From positions 1-10,481 of the forward strand of contig CAYWOD010000126.1 in the NCBI GenBank assembly GCA_964459805.1: a stretch of 10,481 nucleotides of DNA, given 5' to 3'. A model generated the notes under the pieces. It had not been told where the DNA came from. It ran no database searches and saw only the letters and a program-made list of their open reading frames with translations. The stretch comes from DAOVRL01 sp964459805 (GTDB taxonomy: Bacteria; Planctomycetota; Phycisphaerae; Sedimentisphaerales; Anaerobacaceae). A program made the position numbers and the translations under genes. Shown in pieces: positions 1 to 8,763 of the stretch. The number at the start of each line of letters is the position of its first letter. Position 1 is the first letter of the stretch.

Positions 1-88
1 GATAAGTCATTCATACTGTAATTGCGTCCCTGCTGACATTGTGTATAAAAGTGGTGCCTTCTTTGACTAAGACTATCGCTGGTTAAGT

Positions 89-250
89 TCAGCTTGGATT
101 CAATGCGATTTTTAGAGTCTCGTTTGTATTTTTTACGAATCTGAGTTTTAGGCCTTTTTTGGCTTCTCTGGGGACGTCGGGGAGGTCTTTTTTGTTTCTT
201 GCGGGGAGGGTCACGGTTTTTATTCCGGCTCGTTTTGCAGCCAGGATTTT
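89..250 (-). pseudogene. lon: C-terminal remnant of Lon protease
   Basis: Read on the minus strand, this stretch gives about 53 residues ending at a TGA (89-91). The blocks KILAAKRAGIKTVTLP, RNKKDLPDVPREAKKGLKL and RFVKNTNETLKIAL match the end of the Lon proteolytic domain, which in intact proteins follows the GGIKEK catalytic-lysine block. Immediately upstream the frame hits TAA (251-253) where the Glu of KEK is expected, and no ATG precedes it. Farther upstream, to about 430, scattered pieces in shifted frames resemble the preceding part of the domain (for instance VSHPNDI where Lon proteins have a DIAMTGE block), as expected for a gene decaying by point mutations and small deletions. Lon is an ATP-dependent cytoplasmic protease that degrades misfolded proteins; this fragment cannot do that, since it lacks the ATPase domain and the catalytic serine. 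The family match of the last 53 residues is strong. The extension to 430 is inference, and assembly errors could mimic the frameshifts. Confidence 0.8.
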
Positions 251-253
251 TTA

Positions 254-523
254 TTTTGGGACGGGAGGGATTTTAGTCGTTCGGGTACACGACGTGGGGG
301 AGATGGTTGATGTCGTTAGGGTGACTTACGGTATCAGAGGTTGAAGGAATAAGGGGGACAAGAAGGCTGGGGTGAATAACTTGGCGTGAACAGTTGAGCG
401 AGGCTGAATGGGGAATTTGAGATGAGGACGACGAGGCGGCATTCTTTGAAGCCAGCGGTGTTGGCTGCTCGGTGGCGGCTTTTATTATCCTGCGGCGAAC
501 GAGGGTTCGGTGCCCTTTTTCAT
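254..523. other. Gene-free stretch downstream of carB with possible decayed lon sequence
   Basis: No intact gene is visible. An 84-codon minus-strand frame (273-527) begins with a GTG overlapping the carB stop as GTGA, but its product is low-complexity (a run of serines, many Pro and His) and matches no family I know. Its last third lies where the upstream part of the lon remnant should be and shows faint Lon-like spacing. The likeliest reading is degraded lon sequence that happens to be open, rather than a translated gene. No terminator for carB is obvious here. Confidence 0.4.
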
Positions 524-3724
<3,201 letters not shown>

Positions 3725-3791
3725 CCTGAATTCTCCTGTTCTTCCGTGTTTCGCTAAGTTTCTACCATCAAGCAGAAGGGAATTGGGTCGT

Positions 3792-3820
3792 ATTAAACGA
3801 CAGAGAATCCGACATGTCAA
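3792..3820 (-). promoter_or_regulatory. Sigma-70-type promoter of carB
   Basis: On the minus strand, TTGACA (3815-3820, perfect -35) is followed after exactly 17 bases by TTTAAT (3792-3797, five of six matches to the -10 consensus). Transcription would begin near 3785, leaving a leader of about 60 bases before the carB ATG. No attenuator hairpin is evident in that leader. Confidence 0.75.
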
Positions 3821-3959
3821 ATAAGAAAAACTAATAAACAGTATGGTTTGGCTTTGTTTGATCAGCCCTTATGTCTGTCTGTGAACGTTTGTATTGACGG
3901 TCGTTCGGGGTTTCGATGAAGAGAACGCCTTTTGAGGTGACGTGACCTGAAAAAGTCGC

Positions 3960-4007
3960 ACTTTGGCAAATTTTGGTGACTTCTCTGTGCCAATTGAAGC
4001 CTAAGAG
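3960..4007 (-). repeat. 48-bp element, left copy (downstream of pilin gene)
   Basis: This stretch matches 5764-5811 without gaps at 40 of 48 positions, including an identical 18-base core ACTTTGGCAAATTTTGGT (plus strand). Both copies preserve an inverted pair TTGGCA-N19-TGCCAA. This copy lies about 105 bases past the pilin stop and about 235 bases upstream of the carB start. It lacks the -35/-10 sequences present at the other copy. Function unknown. Confidence 0.75.
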
Positions 4008-4112
4008 CTGATTTCCGAATAGGAATCAGGGTCGTATTGCTGGATGATTTCGGGGACGAATCCGGGCGGGGTTTAACCTGAGAGCTTCCCGACGCGGCGG
4101 CGGTTTCTGCGG

Positions 4113-5738
4113 TTAACTGCCTTCGGAATACGTATTTTGCAAGGGTTTGATTACGATTGGGCTTGTGATGCCGCTTGGGAGCATTTTGTCGTCTCCAGGT
4201 GTAATGGCGATTGTGCCGATGTCGCCCAGCTCGGTAGTCTCCGAGCCCCCATCGTCGAGCGTGGCGCCGATGTTGGTTACGTATCCGGAGCTCCATGCTG
4301 TTGTATCGCACATCGAGATGATCGTACCGAAAACCTGTGCGTTGCCGCGTACGTCAACAATGCCCCCTACTACTGCACCGGTCAGCACATTGTAGTCGCT
4401 GGGGACGGGGTTGGTATTGCCGAGGTTGACGTTGAAGTGTGGTGCGAGGATAGTGGCTTCTTGGATGGCCGATTCGTTGTCAAATGTGGCTTCTCCGGTG
4501 AAGTAGAGAGTATTGTGCGTCCATTTGAAGACCTGTGGGACGTCGGTAATGATAGTGCCCTTGAATTCGCAGTCTTCAAAGCGTACGTTGTTGTACTTGG
4601 TACTGCCGCTCTTGTAACAGTCGATGTATAATACACCTTTGAACGTGCAGTTTTTGAAGAGGGCATTGTAATTATCGGGAAGCCTGGCGTCGGTGAAAGT
4701 CTCGTTTTCATAGACGTGGCGTGTGAGTTTTCTGTTCCAGGTACTGCTCGGAGTCCCATCCCTGGGAAGGTTGTAATTGCCCGCTGCGTGTGGGAAATAT
4801 TCGACCTGTCTGCTCGCCTCGGGACAGGCAGGTATATTTGCGAGGCCGGAATTGTAGCCGTCCGTGTCATAGTCGGCAATGTCCATTCCGGGCATATCCT
4901 GGTATGGCTGTCCGTAATTGATGTCTTCGTGGTAAGCCTGGACTTCGTCTTCGTCGCTGTAGATGCGATCCCCTTGGTCGTCGAAGATAGGGTTGTCGTT
5001 GGCATCGAGCGTCTCCAACTGGTAATCCTCTGGTTTGACCTCGTCGAGAGTCAAGACGGTATTGATGGTTCCCAATACGGCTGTGTCGCTGGTCATATTA
5101 TACGGTGGTATCTCGGCACGGTCCCAAGAACTGAAGACGTCTCCGTGAATTGTCGTATCGCCAGTGAGCCACATTCGCCCCCTGCTGGCAACGGCATAGT
5201 TCAACACGTCACTATCCTTTGTGATTTTCATATCCATATTGACCTGCCTTGAGATTTGGCCGTTGGTTCCGGTAGAGCGAAGCCTGATTGTGTAAGGGTC
5301 GCTGTTATATCGGTAAAACCTCACTGTAAAATCCGTGTTGGAGCTGCCGAAATTCAGCGAGGGGGTAGAGATATAACTTCCGCTTCCGTCGGTCAAAGGT
5401 AAGGCGGCCGGCACGCTCTGCCCGTCCAGTGCGAGATCCTGAAGGTGGCTGCAGAGCTTGGTCCAGACCGTTTGTGCCTCGGAGTCGGAGACGAAGTTTT
5501 GGCCAGTCTTGGGCAGGTTGCTGACGGTCGAGACAACGTATTTTGCACATTCGAGGCCTGATTCAGCCGCTGCGAGGGCTAAATTGACCTTGTGGTGATT
5601 TGAGGCAAGTTGCGCGTTTGTGCTGGACATTGTGGCCATTGATGCCGCCAGGGCCGAAAATACGAGCACAAATATCATACAGAGGATCAGTGCGACGCCA
5701 CGCTGGTTTTGAAGAGAAGATTTGCTTGCGAATTTCAT
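4113..5738 (-). CDS. PilX-like prepilin / type IV pilus assembly protein
   Basis: The 541-residue protein begins with a short polar leader (residues 1-13, ending QRG) and one hydrophobic helix (about 15-35, VALILCMIFVLVFSALAA), then a polar helical stretch ending in AAAESGLECAKY (about 56-67). This is the layout of PilX-type minor pilins: cleavage after the Gly at 14, and a helix that anchors the protein in the inner membrane before incorporation into a pseudopilus. The +5 Glu typical of major pilins is absent. The remaining 470 residues are rich in Gly, Asn, Asp and Thr with recurring short turns (DTTIHGDVFSSW, FKNCTFKGVLYID, VRGNAQVFGTI), suggesting a beta-helix or beta-solenoid passenger. 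GGGGAG (5742-5747) precedes the ATG by only three bases. No other pilus gene is in the window. The pilin-type N-terminus is well supported; the role is inferred. Confidence 0.8.
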   Translation of the reverse strand: MKFASKSSLQNQRGVALILCMIFVLVFSALAASMATMSSTNAQLASNHHKVNLALAAAESGLECAKYVVSTVSNLPKTGQNFVSDSEAQTVWTKLCSHLQDLALDGQSVPAALPLTDGSGSYISTPSLNFGSSNTDFTVRFYRYNSDPYTIRLRSTGTNGQISRQVNMDMKITKDSDVLNYAVASRGRMWLTGDTTIHGDVFSSWDRAEIPPYNMTSDTAVLGTINTVLTLDEVKPEDYQLETLDANDNPIFDDQGDRIYSDEDEVQAYHEDINYGQPYQDMPGMDIADYDTDGYNSGLANIPACPEASRQVEYFPHAAGNYNLPRDGTPSSTWNRKLTRHVYENETFTDARLPDNYNALFKNCTFKGVLYIDCYKSGSTKYNNVRFEDCEFKGTIITDVPQVFKWTHNTLYFTGEATFDNESAIQEATILAPHFNVNLGNTNPVPSDYNVLTGAVVGGIVDVRGNAQVFGTIISMCDTTAWSSGYVTNIGATLDDGGSETTELGDIGTIAITPGDDKMLPSGITSPIVIKPLQNTYSEGS

Positions 5739-5763
5739 TTTCTCCCCGATCGGAAAACATCCA

Positions 5764-5811
5764 ACTTTGGCAAATTTTGGTAACTTCTATATGCCAACTA
5801 AAGTATAAGAA
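5764..5811 (-). repeat. 48-bp element, right copy (5' leader of pilin gene)
   Basis: This is the second copy of the element at 3960-4007 (40/48 identical, no gaps). It starts 26 bases upstream of the pilin ATG and overlaps the predicted -10 box at its far end, so most of it would be transcribed as the pilin 5' leader. The conserved TTGGCA-N19-TGCCAA pair could be a protein operator or an RNA stem. It matches no riboswitch I recognise. Confidence 0.75.
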
Positions 5812-5830
5812 ATGTTTGAGATGAAGCCAA
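5802..5830 (-). promoter_or_regulatory. Probable promoter of the PilX-like gene
   Basis: On the minus strand, TTGGCT (5825-5830) and TATACT (5802-5807) are separated by 17 bases. The -10 matches five of six consensus bases, the -35 four of six. Transcription would begin near 5795 and the leader would contain the conserved element. Confidence 0.5.
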
Positions 5831-5916
5831 AGCAGGTGAATCGCTGTGTGGCGGGGAAATGCTCGGCAGTTCCCGTGTCCGATAAGAGCGGTCGGATGGT
5901 TTTAGGATGGCCGCGG

Positions 5917-6816
5917 CTATTGTATCGTAATTTCCTGCTCCGCGAAATATGAGCTGCGGGCGTATGGAAAAGACATTACCCAGGAAAAACCAAGTCGAAG
6001 GGCTTTTTGCTTCCACCGGTCGAATTTGGCAGGCGGTATGTATTCGGCGACTTCGAGAGAGTCTGGTGAAGGTTTAAGATATTGGCCGATTGTGAGTCTG
6101 TCGCAGCCGACTCCGCGAAGATCCCTTAAGATCTGCTCTACCTCGGATTCGGTTTCTCCCAGGCCCAGCATAATTGAGGATTTGGTCGGCGCAGCGTGAT
6201 AAGTTTCTTTGGCCATTTTGAGCAGATTCAGGGAGCGCTGATAGTTTCCGCCGGCACGGGCGGTCGGGTACAGGGACGGGACGGTCTCGACGTTGTGGGC
6301 GAATACGAAAGGCAGGGCGTCGCGCAGGATTTCGAGTGCGTGGCTTTGGCAGTTGCGAAAGTCGGGCGTAAGTATTTCAAATTTCATATCAGGGTGCTGC
6401 TGTCTTACTTCATTGACGCAATCGCGGCAATGACTTGCGCCGCCGTCCGGCAAATCGTCGCGGTCCACACTGGTAATTACGAGGTACTTTAACCGGAGCT
6501 GTTTTGCCATCTCGGCTATTCGCCCCGGCTCGGCTGGGTCCGGCGGGGCGGGCTTGCCGGTGGCTACCGAGCAGAACCTGCAATTTCGCGTGCAGATGTT
6601 GCCGAGTATCAGGACGGTTGCGGTCCCTCTTGCCCAGCATTGTCCTCGGTTGGGACAGTTTGCATTGCTGCAAATAGTCTGCAGGTCGAGTGAGTTCAAT
6701 ATTTGCTCCGTGCGATGGAACGACTCGTCCGCCGGTAACGGCCTGCGCAGCCAGCGCGGCAGTTTTCGTGACCCGTGACTCGCCACTCGCGAGTCGTTGT
6801 TTGGCTCAAGGTTCAT
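5917..6816 (-). CDS. lipA: Lipoyl synthase
   Basis: LipA is a radical-SAM enzyme that inserts two sulfur atoms into protein-bound octanoyl groups, completing the lipoyl cofactor of 2-oxoacid dehydrogenases and the glycine cleavage H protein. The 299 residues show both cluster sites: C49-X4-C54-X5-C60 (auxiliary 4Fe-4S that donates sulfur) and C75-X3-C79-X2-C82 (SAM-binding cluster), plus the C-terminal RSSY (287-290), whose serine ligates the auxiliary cluster in characterised LipA. GLGE (about 218-221) and the TIGQYLKPS block are also typical. The ATG lies three bases after the lipB stop (TGA GTA ATG), so translational coupling is likely. Residues 8-18 (DSRVASHGSRK) come from a heptanucleotide repeat (6769-6796) and are not part of the normal family N-terminus; the conserved part starts near LPRWLRRPLP at 19-28. 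Confidence 0.97.
   Translation of the reverse strand: MNLEPNNDSRVASHGSRKLPRWLRRPLPADESFHRTEQILNSLDLQTICSNANCPNRGQCWARGTATVLILGNICTRNCRFCSVATGKPAPPDPAEPGRIAEMAKQLRLKYLVITSVDRDDLPDGGASHCRDCVNEVRQQHPDMKFEILTPDFRNCQSHALEILRDALPFVFAHNVETVPSLYPTARAGGNYQRSLNLLKMAKETYHAAPTKSSIMLGLGETESEVEQILRDLRGVGCDRLTIGQYLKPSPDSLEVAEYIPPAKFDRWKQKALRLGFSWVMSFPYARSSYFAEQEITIQ
6769..6796. repeat. Heptanucleotide array in the 5' end of lipA
   Basis: Four adjoining 7-base units are visible on the plus strand: TGACCCG, TGACTCG, CCACTCG, CGAGTCG. They encode the non-conserved residues 8-16 of LipA. The period is the same as in the array inside lipB. Confidence 0.7.
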
Positions 6817-6819
6817 TAC

Positions 6820-7557
6820 TCAGGGTTCCTGCAAATGGGTTAGCAGTAATTTGGAGAGGCTATCCTTCACGTTGTTCATTGAATGACGCTTGCCTGTTTC
6901 TTTGAAGACGGAGGTCATTTGTACATCATCAAGGCCGCAGGGTATCAGCAAATCGAAGATGCTCAGGTCGTTCCGGATGTTGATAGCCATACCGTGATGG
7001 GTTACGAATCTTGAGACGCGGACGCCGACAGAAGCAATTTTTCTCGTATTGCGTATTGCGTATGTCGTATCTCGTATGTCGTATGTTGTATGTTGCTGCT
7101 TGTCTGGAGATTGATGATGCTCAATCCATAGGCCGGGCAGGCCTTTTCGTCGTGTGGCGTGTACGCCTAATTGTTCGAGCAGCTCGATGCCTATTGCTTC
7201 GAGCTTTCGGATGTACTCGCTTATTCCGAGGCCTAATTGCCCGAGGTTTACAATGGGGTAGAAGACGACCTGGCCGGGGTTGTGGGCGGTTGTGCCGCCG
7301 CCTCTGCGTATTTCGATCACGTCGATTCGGCGTTGGGCAAGCTGATCTCGATTGGCGAGGAGTTTGTTGGCGCTGCGGCGGGTGCCGAGGGTGATGACGG
7401 GTGGATGCTCAACGACCAAAACCGTGTTGGGTATCTCGTCCCGGCGTCTTTTTTCGCGCAGCTCGTGCTGCCGCGCCAGAACCTCGCGATATTCGGCAAG
7501 CCCGCAATCGATAATGCACAGAAGACAGTCTTTAGCTGTTTTGCCCGGAGATTCCAT
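6820..7557 (-). CDS. lipB: Octanoyl-[acyl-carrier-protein]:protein N-octanoyltransferase
   Basis: LipB moves octanoate from acyl-carrier protein to the target lysine of lipoyl domains, the step before LipA, in the cytoplasm. Family motifs are EHPPVITLG, IRRGGGTTAHNPGQVVFYPI, KIASVGVRV with the catalytic lysine (K173) and DLSIFDLLIPCG with the acyl-thioester cysteine (C207). I start at ATG 7557, giving 245 residues. The frame continues upstream to 7671, but those 38 residues (LCAFVAK, FLCVLCGK) are translated cacag/cacaa-type repeats and not family sequence. There is only a weak ribosome binding site (AAGA, seven bases upstream). Between the GLW block and K173 there is an extra segment of about 20 residues containing TTYDIRD-TTYAIRN, encoded by a 7-base tandem array; the catalytic residues on both sides are intact. 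TAAAAT with a poor -35 just left of the 7651-7676 repeat could be a promoter, but the match is weak. Confidence 0.95.
   Translation of the reverse strand: MESPGKTAKDCLLCIIDCGLAEYREVLARQHELREKRRRDEIPNTVLVVEHPPVITLGTRRSANKLLANRDQLAQRRIDVIEIRRGGGTTAHNPGQVVFYPIVNLGQLGLGISEYIRKLEAIGIELLEQLGVHATRRKGLPGLWIEHHQSPDKQQHTTYDIRDTTYAIRNTRKIASVGVRVSRFVTHHGMAINIRNDLSIFDLLIPCGLDDVQMTSVFKETGKRHSMNNVKDSLSKLLLTHLQEP
7045..7093. repeat. Heptanucleotide tandem array inside lipB
   Basis: Seven consecutive 7-base units (plus strand): CGTATTG twice, CGTATGT, CGTATCT, CGTATGT twice, TGTATGT. Three units equal 21 bases, so the reading frame stays open and the encoded peptide has a seven-residue period (TTYDIRD / TTYAIRN). 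Confidence 0.9.
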
Positions 7558-7570
7558 TGTTTCTATCTTG

Positions 7571-7588
7571 CCACAGAGGACACAGAGA
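7571..7588. repeat. Short cacagag tandem repeat upstream of lipB
   Basis: Two units of about nine bases read CCACAGAGG ACACAGAGA on the plus strand, 14 bases upstream of the chosen lipB start. They belong to the same style of repeat as 7651-7676. Confidence 0.6.
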
Positions 7589-7650
7589 AAATCCAGCCAG
7601 AAATCCAAATAAGAAGCAACGACAGATTTCACGTGTGGTCGTATTTTAGC

Positions 7651-7676
7651 CACAAAGGCACAAAGACACAAGGAGA
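7651..7676. repeat. Short cacaaag tandem repeat upstream of lipB
   Basis: Three imperfect units, CCACAAAGG, CACAAAGA and CACAAGGAG, lie in the lipB upstream region. With the cacagag units at 7571-7588 they create the open extension of the lipB frame, which supports the downstream start. Confidence 0.6.
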
Positions 7677-7741
7677 AAATGAGCCGCGAAAAGACTCAAA
7701 AGGAGCAAAAACATACTAAGCGCGAATTAAGACGAATTGTC

Positions 7742-7751
7742 ACCAATTTAT
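7742..7751. repeat. Left 10-bp direct repeat flanking the inverted-repeat element
   Basis: ACCAATTTAT, identical to 8089-8098; candidate target-site duplication. Confidence 0.6.
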
Positions 7752-8088
7752 TAGTATGGTGCCAAAGTTTGTCGGCAATTTGCTTGTTTACTTTCCGAAA
7801 AACCAATTGCGTTTATCGCTTTATCAGCTACCAGCAGAATCGCAAACCCATAGGCTCTGCCGTGCCGGAGAATAAATTACTATTGCTTTTGCCCGACAAT
7901 AATTTTACTATCTCCTTGCCGGCACGCAGGATTGGGCAACGCAGGCGTGCGACCCGAGCGCCGTGCCGGTGCTATACACCAGAAGGGCTTCGGGAGACTC
8001 TCGGAGCCGTTTTCTTACCTGCTGTTAGCCCTAATGCGATAAACGCTTTTTTACCCGATAGTATTTTCCCCACAAATCTTGGGACCAT
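7752..8088. mobile_element. Non-coding inverted-repeat element with 10-bp flanking direct repeats (MITE-like)
   Basis: The ends form a long imperfect inverted repeat whose blocks occur in the same order on each arm. ATTAGTATGGTGCCAAAGTT pairs with its counterpart at the right end (19 of 23 positions). GCGTTTATCGC (7809-7819) is exactly complementary to 8036-8046. GCTACCAGCAG (7827-7837) pairs with 8019-8029 at 10 of 11. The element is flanked on both sides by the identical 10-mer ACCAATTTAT (7742-7751 and 8089-8098), which looks like a target-site duplication. The interior holds a strong hairpin (7862-7925), a repeated GCCGTGCCGG (7859-7868, 7960-7969) and a terminator-like stem (7986-8008). 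No transposase is present; a 148-codon plus-strand frame across it resembles no protein. It could be a MITE or a structured RNA locus. Confidence 0.6.
7986..8016 (+). terminator. Terminator-like hairpin inside the inverted-repeat element
   Basis: GGCTTCGGGAG (7986-7996) pairs with CTCTCGGAGCC (7998-8008), using two G-T wobbles, and is followed by GTTTTCTT. It would act on plus-strand transcription, but no plus-strand gene precedes it, so it may end a transcript of the element itself. Confidence 0.45.
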
Positions 8089-8098
8089 ACCAATTTAT
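8089..8098. repeat. Right 10-bp direct repeat flanking the inverted-repeat element
   Basis: ACCAATTTAT, identical to 7742-7751; candidate target-site duplication. Confidence 0.6.
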
Positions 8099-8149
8099 CT
8101 GATGGCGGATTGGTCGGATTATTAGGATCTATATTAGCCGGGGACGAGC

Positions 8150-8173
8150 AAAAAGGGCCGGCGGGGCCGGCCC
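8150..8173 (-). terminator. Rho-independent terminator of the PEP-CTERM gene remnant
   Basis: GGGCCGGC (8155-8162) and GCCGGCCC (8166-8173) form a perfect 8-bp stem with a GGG loop; on the minus strand it is followed by TTTTT (8150-8154). It lies about 30 bases past the stop of the PEP-CTERM fragment. Confidence 0.8.
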
Positions 8174-8203
8174 CTGGTTTGCCAGTTCAATTCTATCTGC
8201 GGT

Positions 8204-8470
8204 TTATGCCCTGCGTTTTCGCAGGAGAGCCAGCCCGCCCAGGCCAAACAGCAAAATCGTAGCTGGTTCGGGAACAATCGTCATATCGTAAATACGTCCC
8301 TTGAAAAAGTTGGTGCCATCTGGATATTCTGTCTGGCTGCCAATGCGAAAGGGCAAGTCCGTTTCGGTCACAGGCTGAGAACAAATCTTGTTCTCAAAGT
8401 ACGTCAGCACCCAGGATTCAGAGGGAGACTCGAACGAATACTCAAAAGAGAGTTTAGCCTCTTGACATCT
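8204..8470 (-). pseudogene. C-terminal fragment of a LamG/PEP-CTERM surface protein
   Basis: The minus-strand frame ends with VPEPATILLFGLGGLALL followed by RKRR, a textbook PEP-CTERM sorting signal: PEP motif, hydrophobic helix, basic tail. Such signals direct exported proteins to the exosortase system at the envelope. Before it, LPFRIGSQ and FFKGRIYDM are the closing strands of a LamG/concanavalin-like domain, and SWVLTY resembles an earlier strand of that domain, but about ten residues normally between them seem missing. The frame is closed by a TGA at 8471-8473, there is no signal peptide, and the only usable start (GTG 8408-8410) has no ribosome binding site. The upstream part of the gene is gone, replaced by the hicBA promoter region. 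I therefore call it a remnant, though a very short expressed protein cannot be excluded. Confidence 0.75.
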
Positions 8471-8490
8471 TCAAGAGAATCTGATAGACT
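8462..8490 (+). promoter_or_regulatory. Promoter of hicBA
   Basis: TTGACA (8462-8467, perfect -35) and TAGACT (8485-8490, four of six) are exactly 17 bases apart. Transcription would begin near 8497, about 45 bases before the hicB start chosen here. Confidence 0.7.
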
Positions 8491-8541
8491 TATTACCGAG
8501 AGGTGTAGAGTTACAGTGAATTGGTTAATCGGGAGATAACG

Positions 8542-8763
8542 TTGTATAAGATAACGGGTTACATTGAGAGGGATCCGGAGAGCGGTCTGTACGTGGGGAC
8601 TGTGCCGGGAATCCCCGGGGCGCATACGCAGGCGGAAACTCTGGATGAGCTTCAAAATAATCTCAAAGAAGTGGTTGAATTATGCCTGGAAGAGATGGAC
8701 GCCGAGGCAAAAAGGCAAATACCTGAGTTCGTAGGGATTCAGCAGGTTGAGGTGAGAGGTTGA
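8542..8763 (+). CDS. hicB: HicB-family antitoxin
   Basis: HicB proteins bind and neutralise HicA mRNA interferases. The 73 residues show the HicB core fold signature: YKITGYIERDPESGLYVG, then VPGIPGAHTQAETLDEL and a helix NNLKEVVELCLEEM. I choose TTG 8542 because GGGAG (8531-8535) lies six bases upstream; another TTG at 8521 would add seven residues but has no ribosome binding site at a good distance. The protein ends about 20 residues after the core and shows no appended ribbon-helix-helix or helix-turn-helix domain, so whether it autoregulates its promoter is uncertain. Its stop overlaps the hicA start (TTGA). Antitoxin-first order is common for this family. Confidence 0.88.
   Translation: MYKITGYIERDPESGLYVGTVPGIPGAHTQAETLDELQNNLKEVVELCLEEMDAEAKRQIPEFVGIQQVEVRG

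Larger units (their letters stand above)
3725..4112. other. Intergenic region between pilin gene and carB
   Basis: This 388-base gap has no convincing gene. It holds the carB ribosome binding site and promoter, the left copy of the 48-bp element (3960-4007), and an imperfect hairpin at about 4009-4030 (CTGATTTCC / GGAATCAG around GAATA). The hairpin is not followed by a T-run on either strand, so I do not call it a terminator. A minus-strand frame entering from the pilin region (3862-4311) is Arg/His-rich and is a shadow. Confidence 0.6.

Noticed and set aside
3725..3820. Upstream extension of carB to 3820
   Set aside because: It would overlay the -35/-10 promoter, and the ATG at 3724 has a well-placed AGGAG and matches the family N-terminus.
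4009..4030. Imperfect hairpin after the pilin gene as a terminator
   Set aside because: No T-run follows the stem on either strand.
3862..4311. Arg/His-rich minus-strand frame
   Set aside because: It overlaps the 3' end of the pilin gene in another frame and reads through the 48-bp element; a shadow.
5780..5800. Sigma-54-like TTGGCA box in the 48-bp element
   Set aside because: The partner -12 TTGC is not at the required distance in either copy.
7742..7765. Third copy of the 48-bp element (shares GTCACCAA and TGCCAAAGT)
   Set aside because: The spacing between the shared pieces differs (14 bases against 4) and nothing else aligns; probably coincidence.
7679..8125. 148-codon plus-strand frame with GGAG before its ATG
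   Set aside because: It runs from the cacaaag repeat straight across the inverted-repeat element and its hairpins, has no domain or coherent composition, and resembles nothing known.
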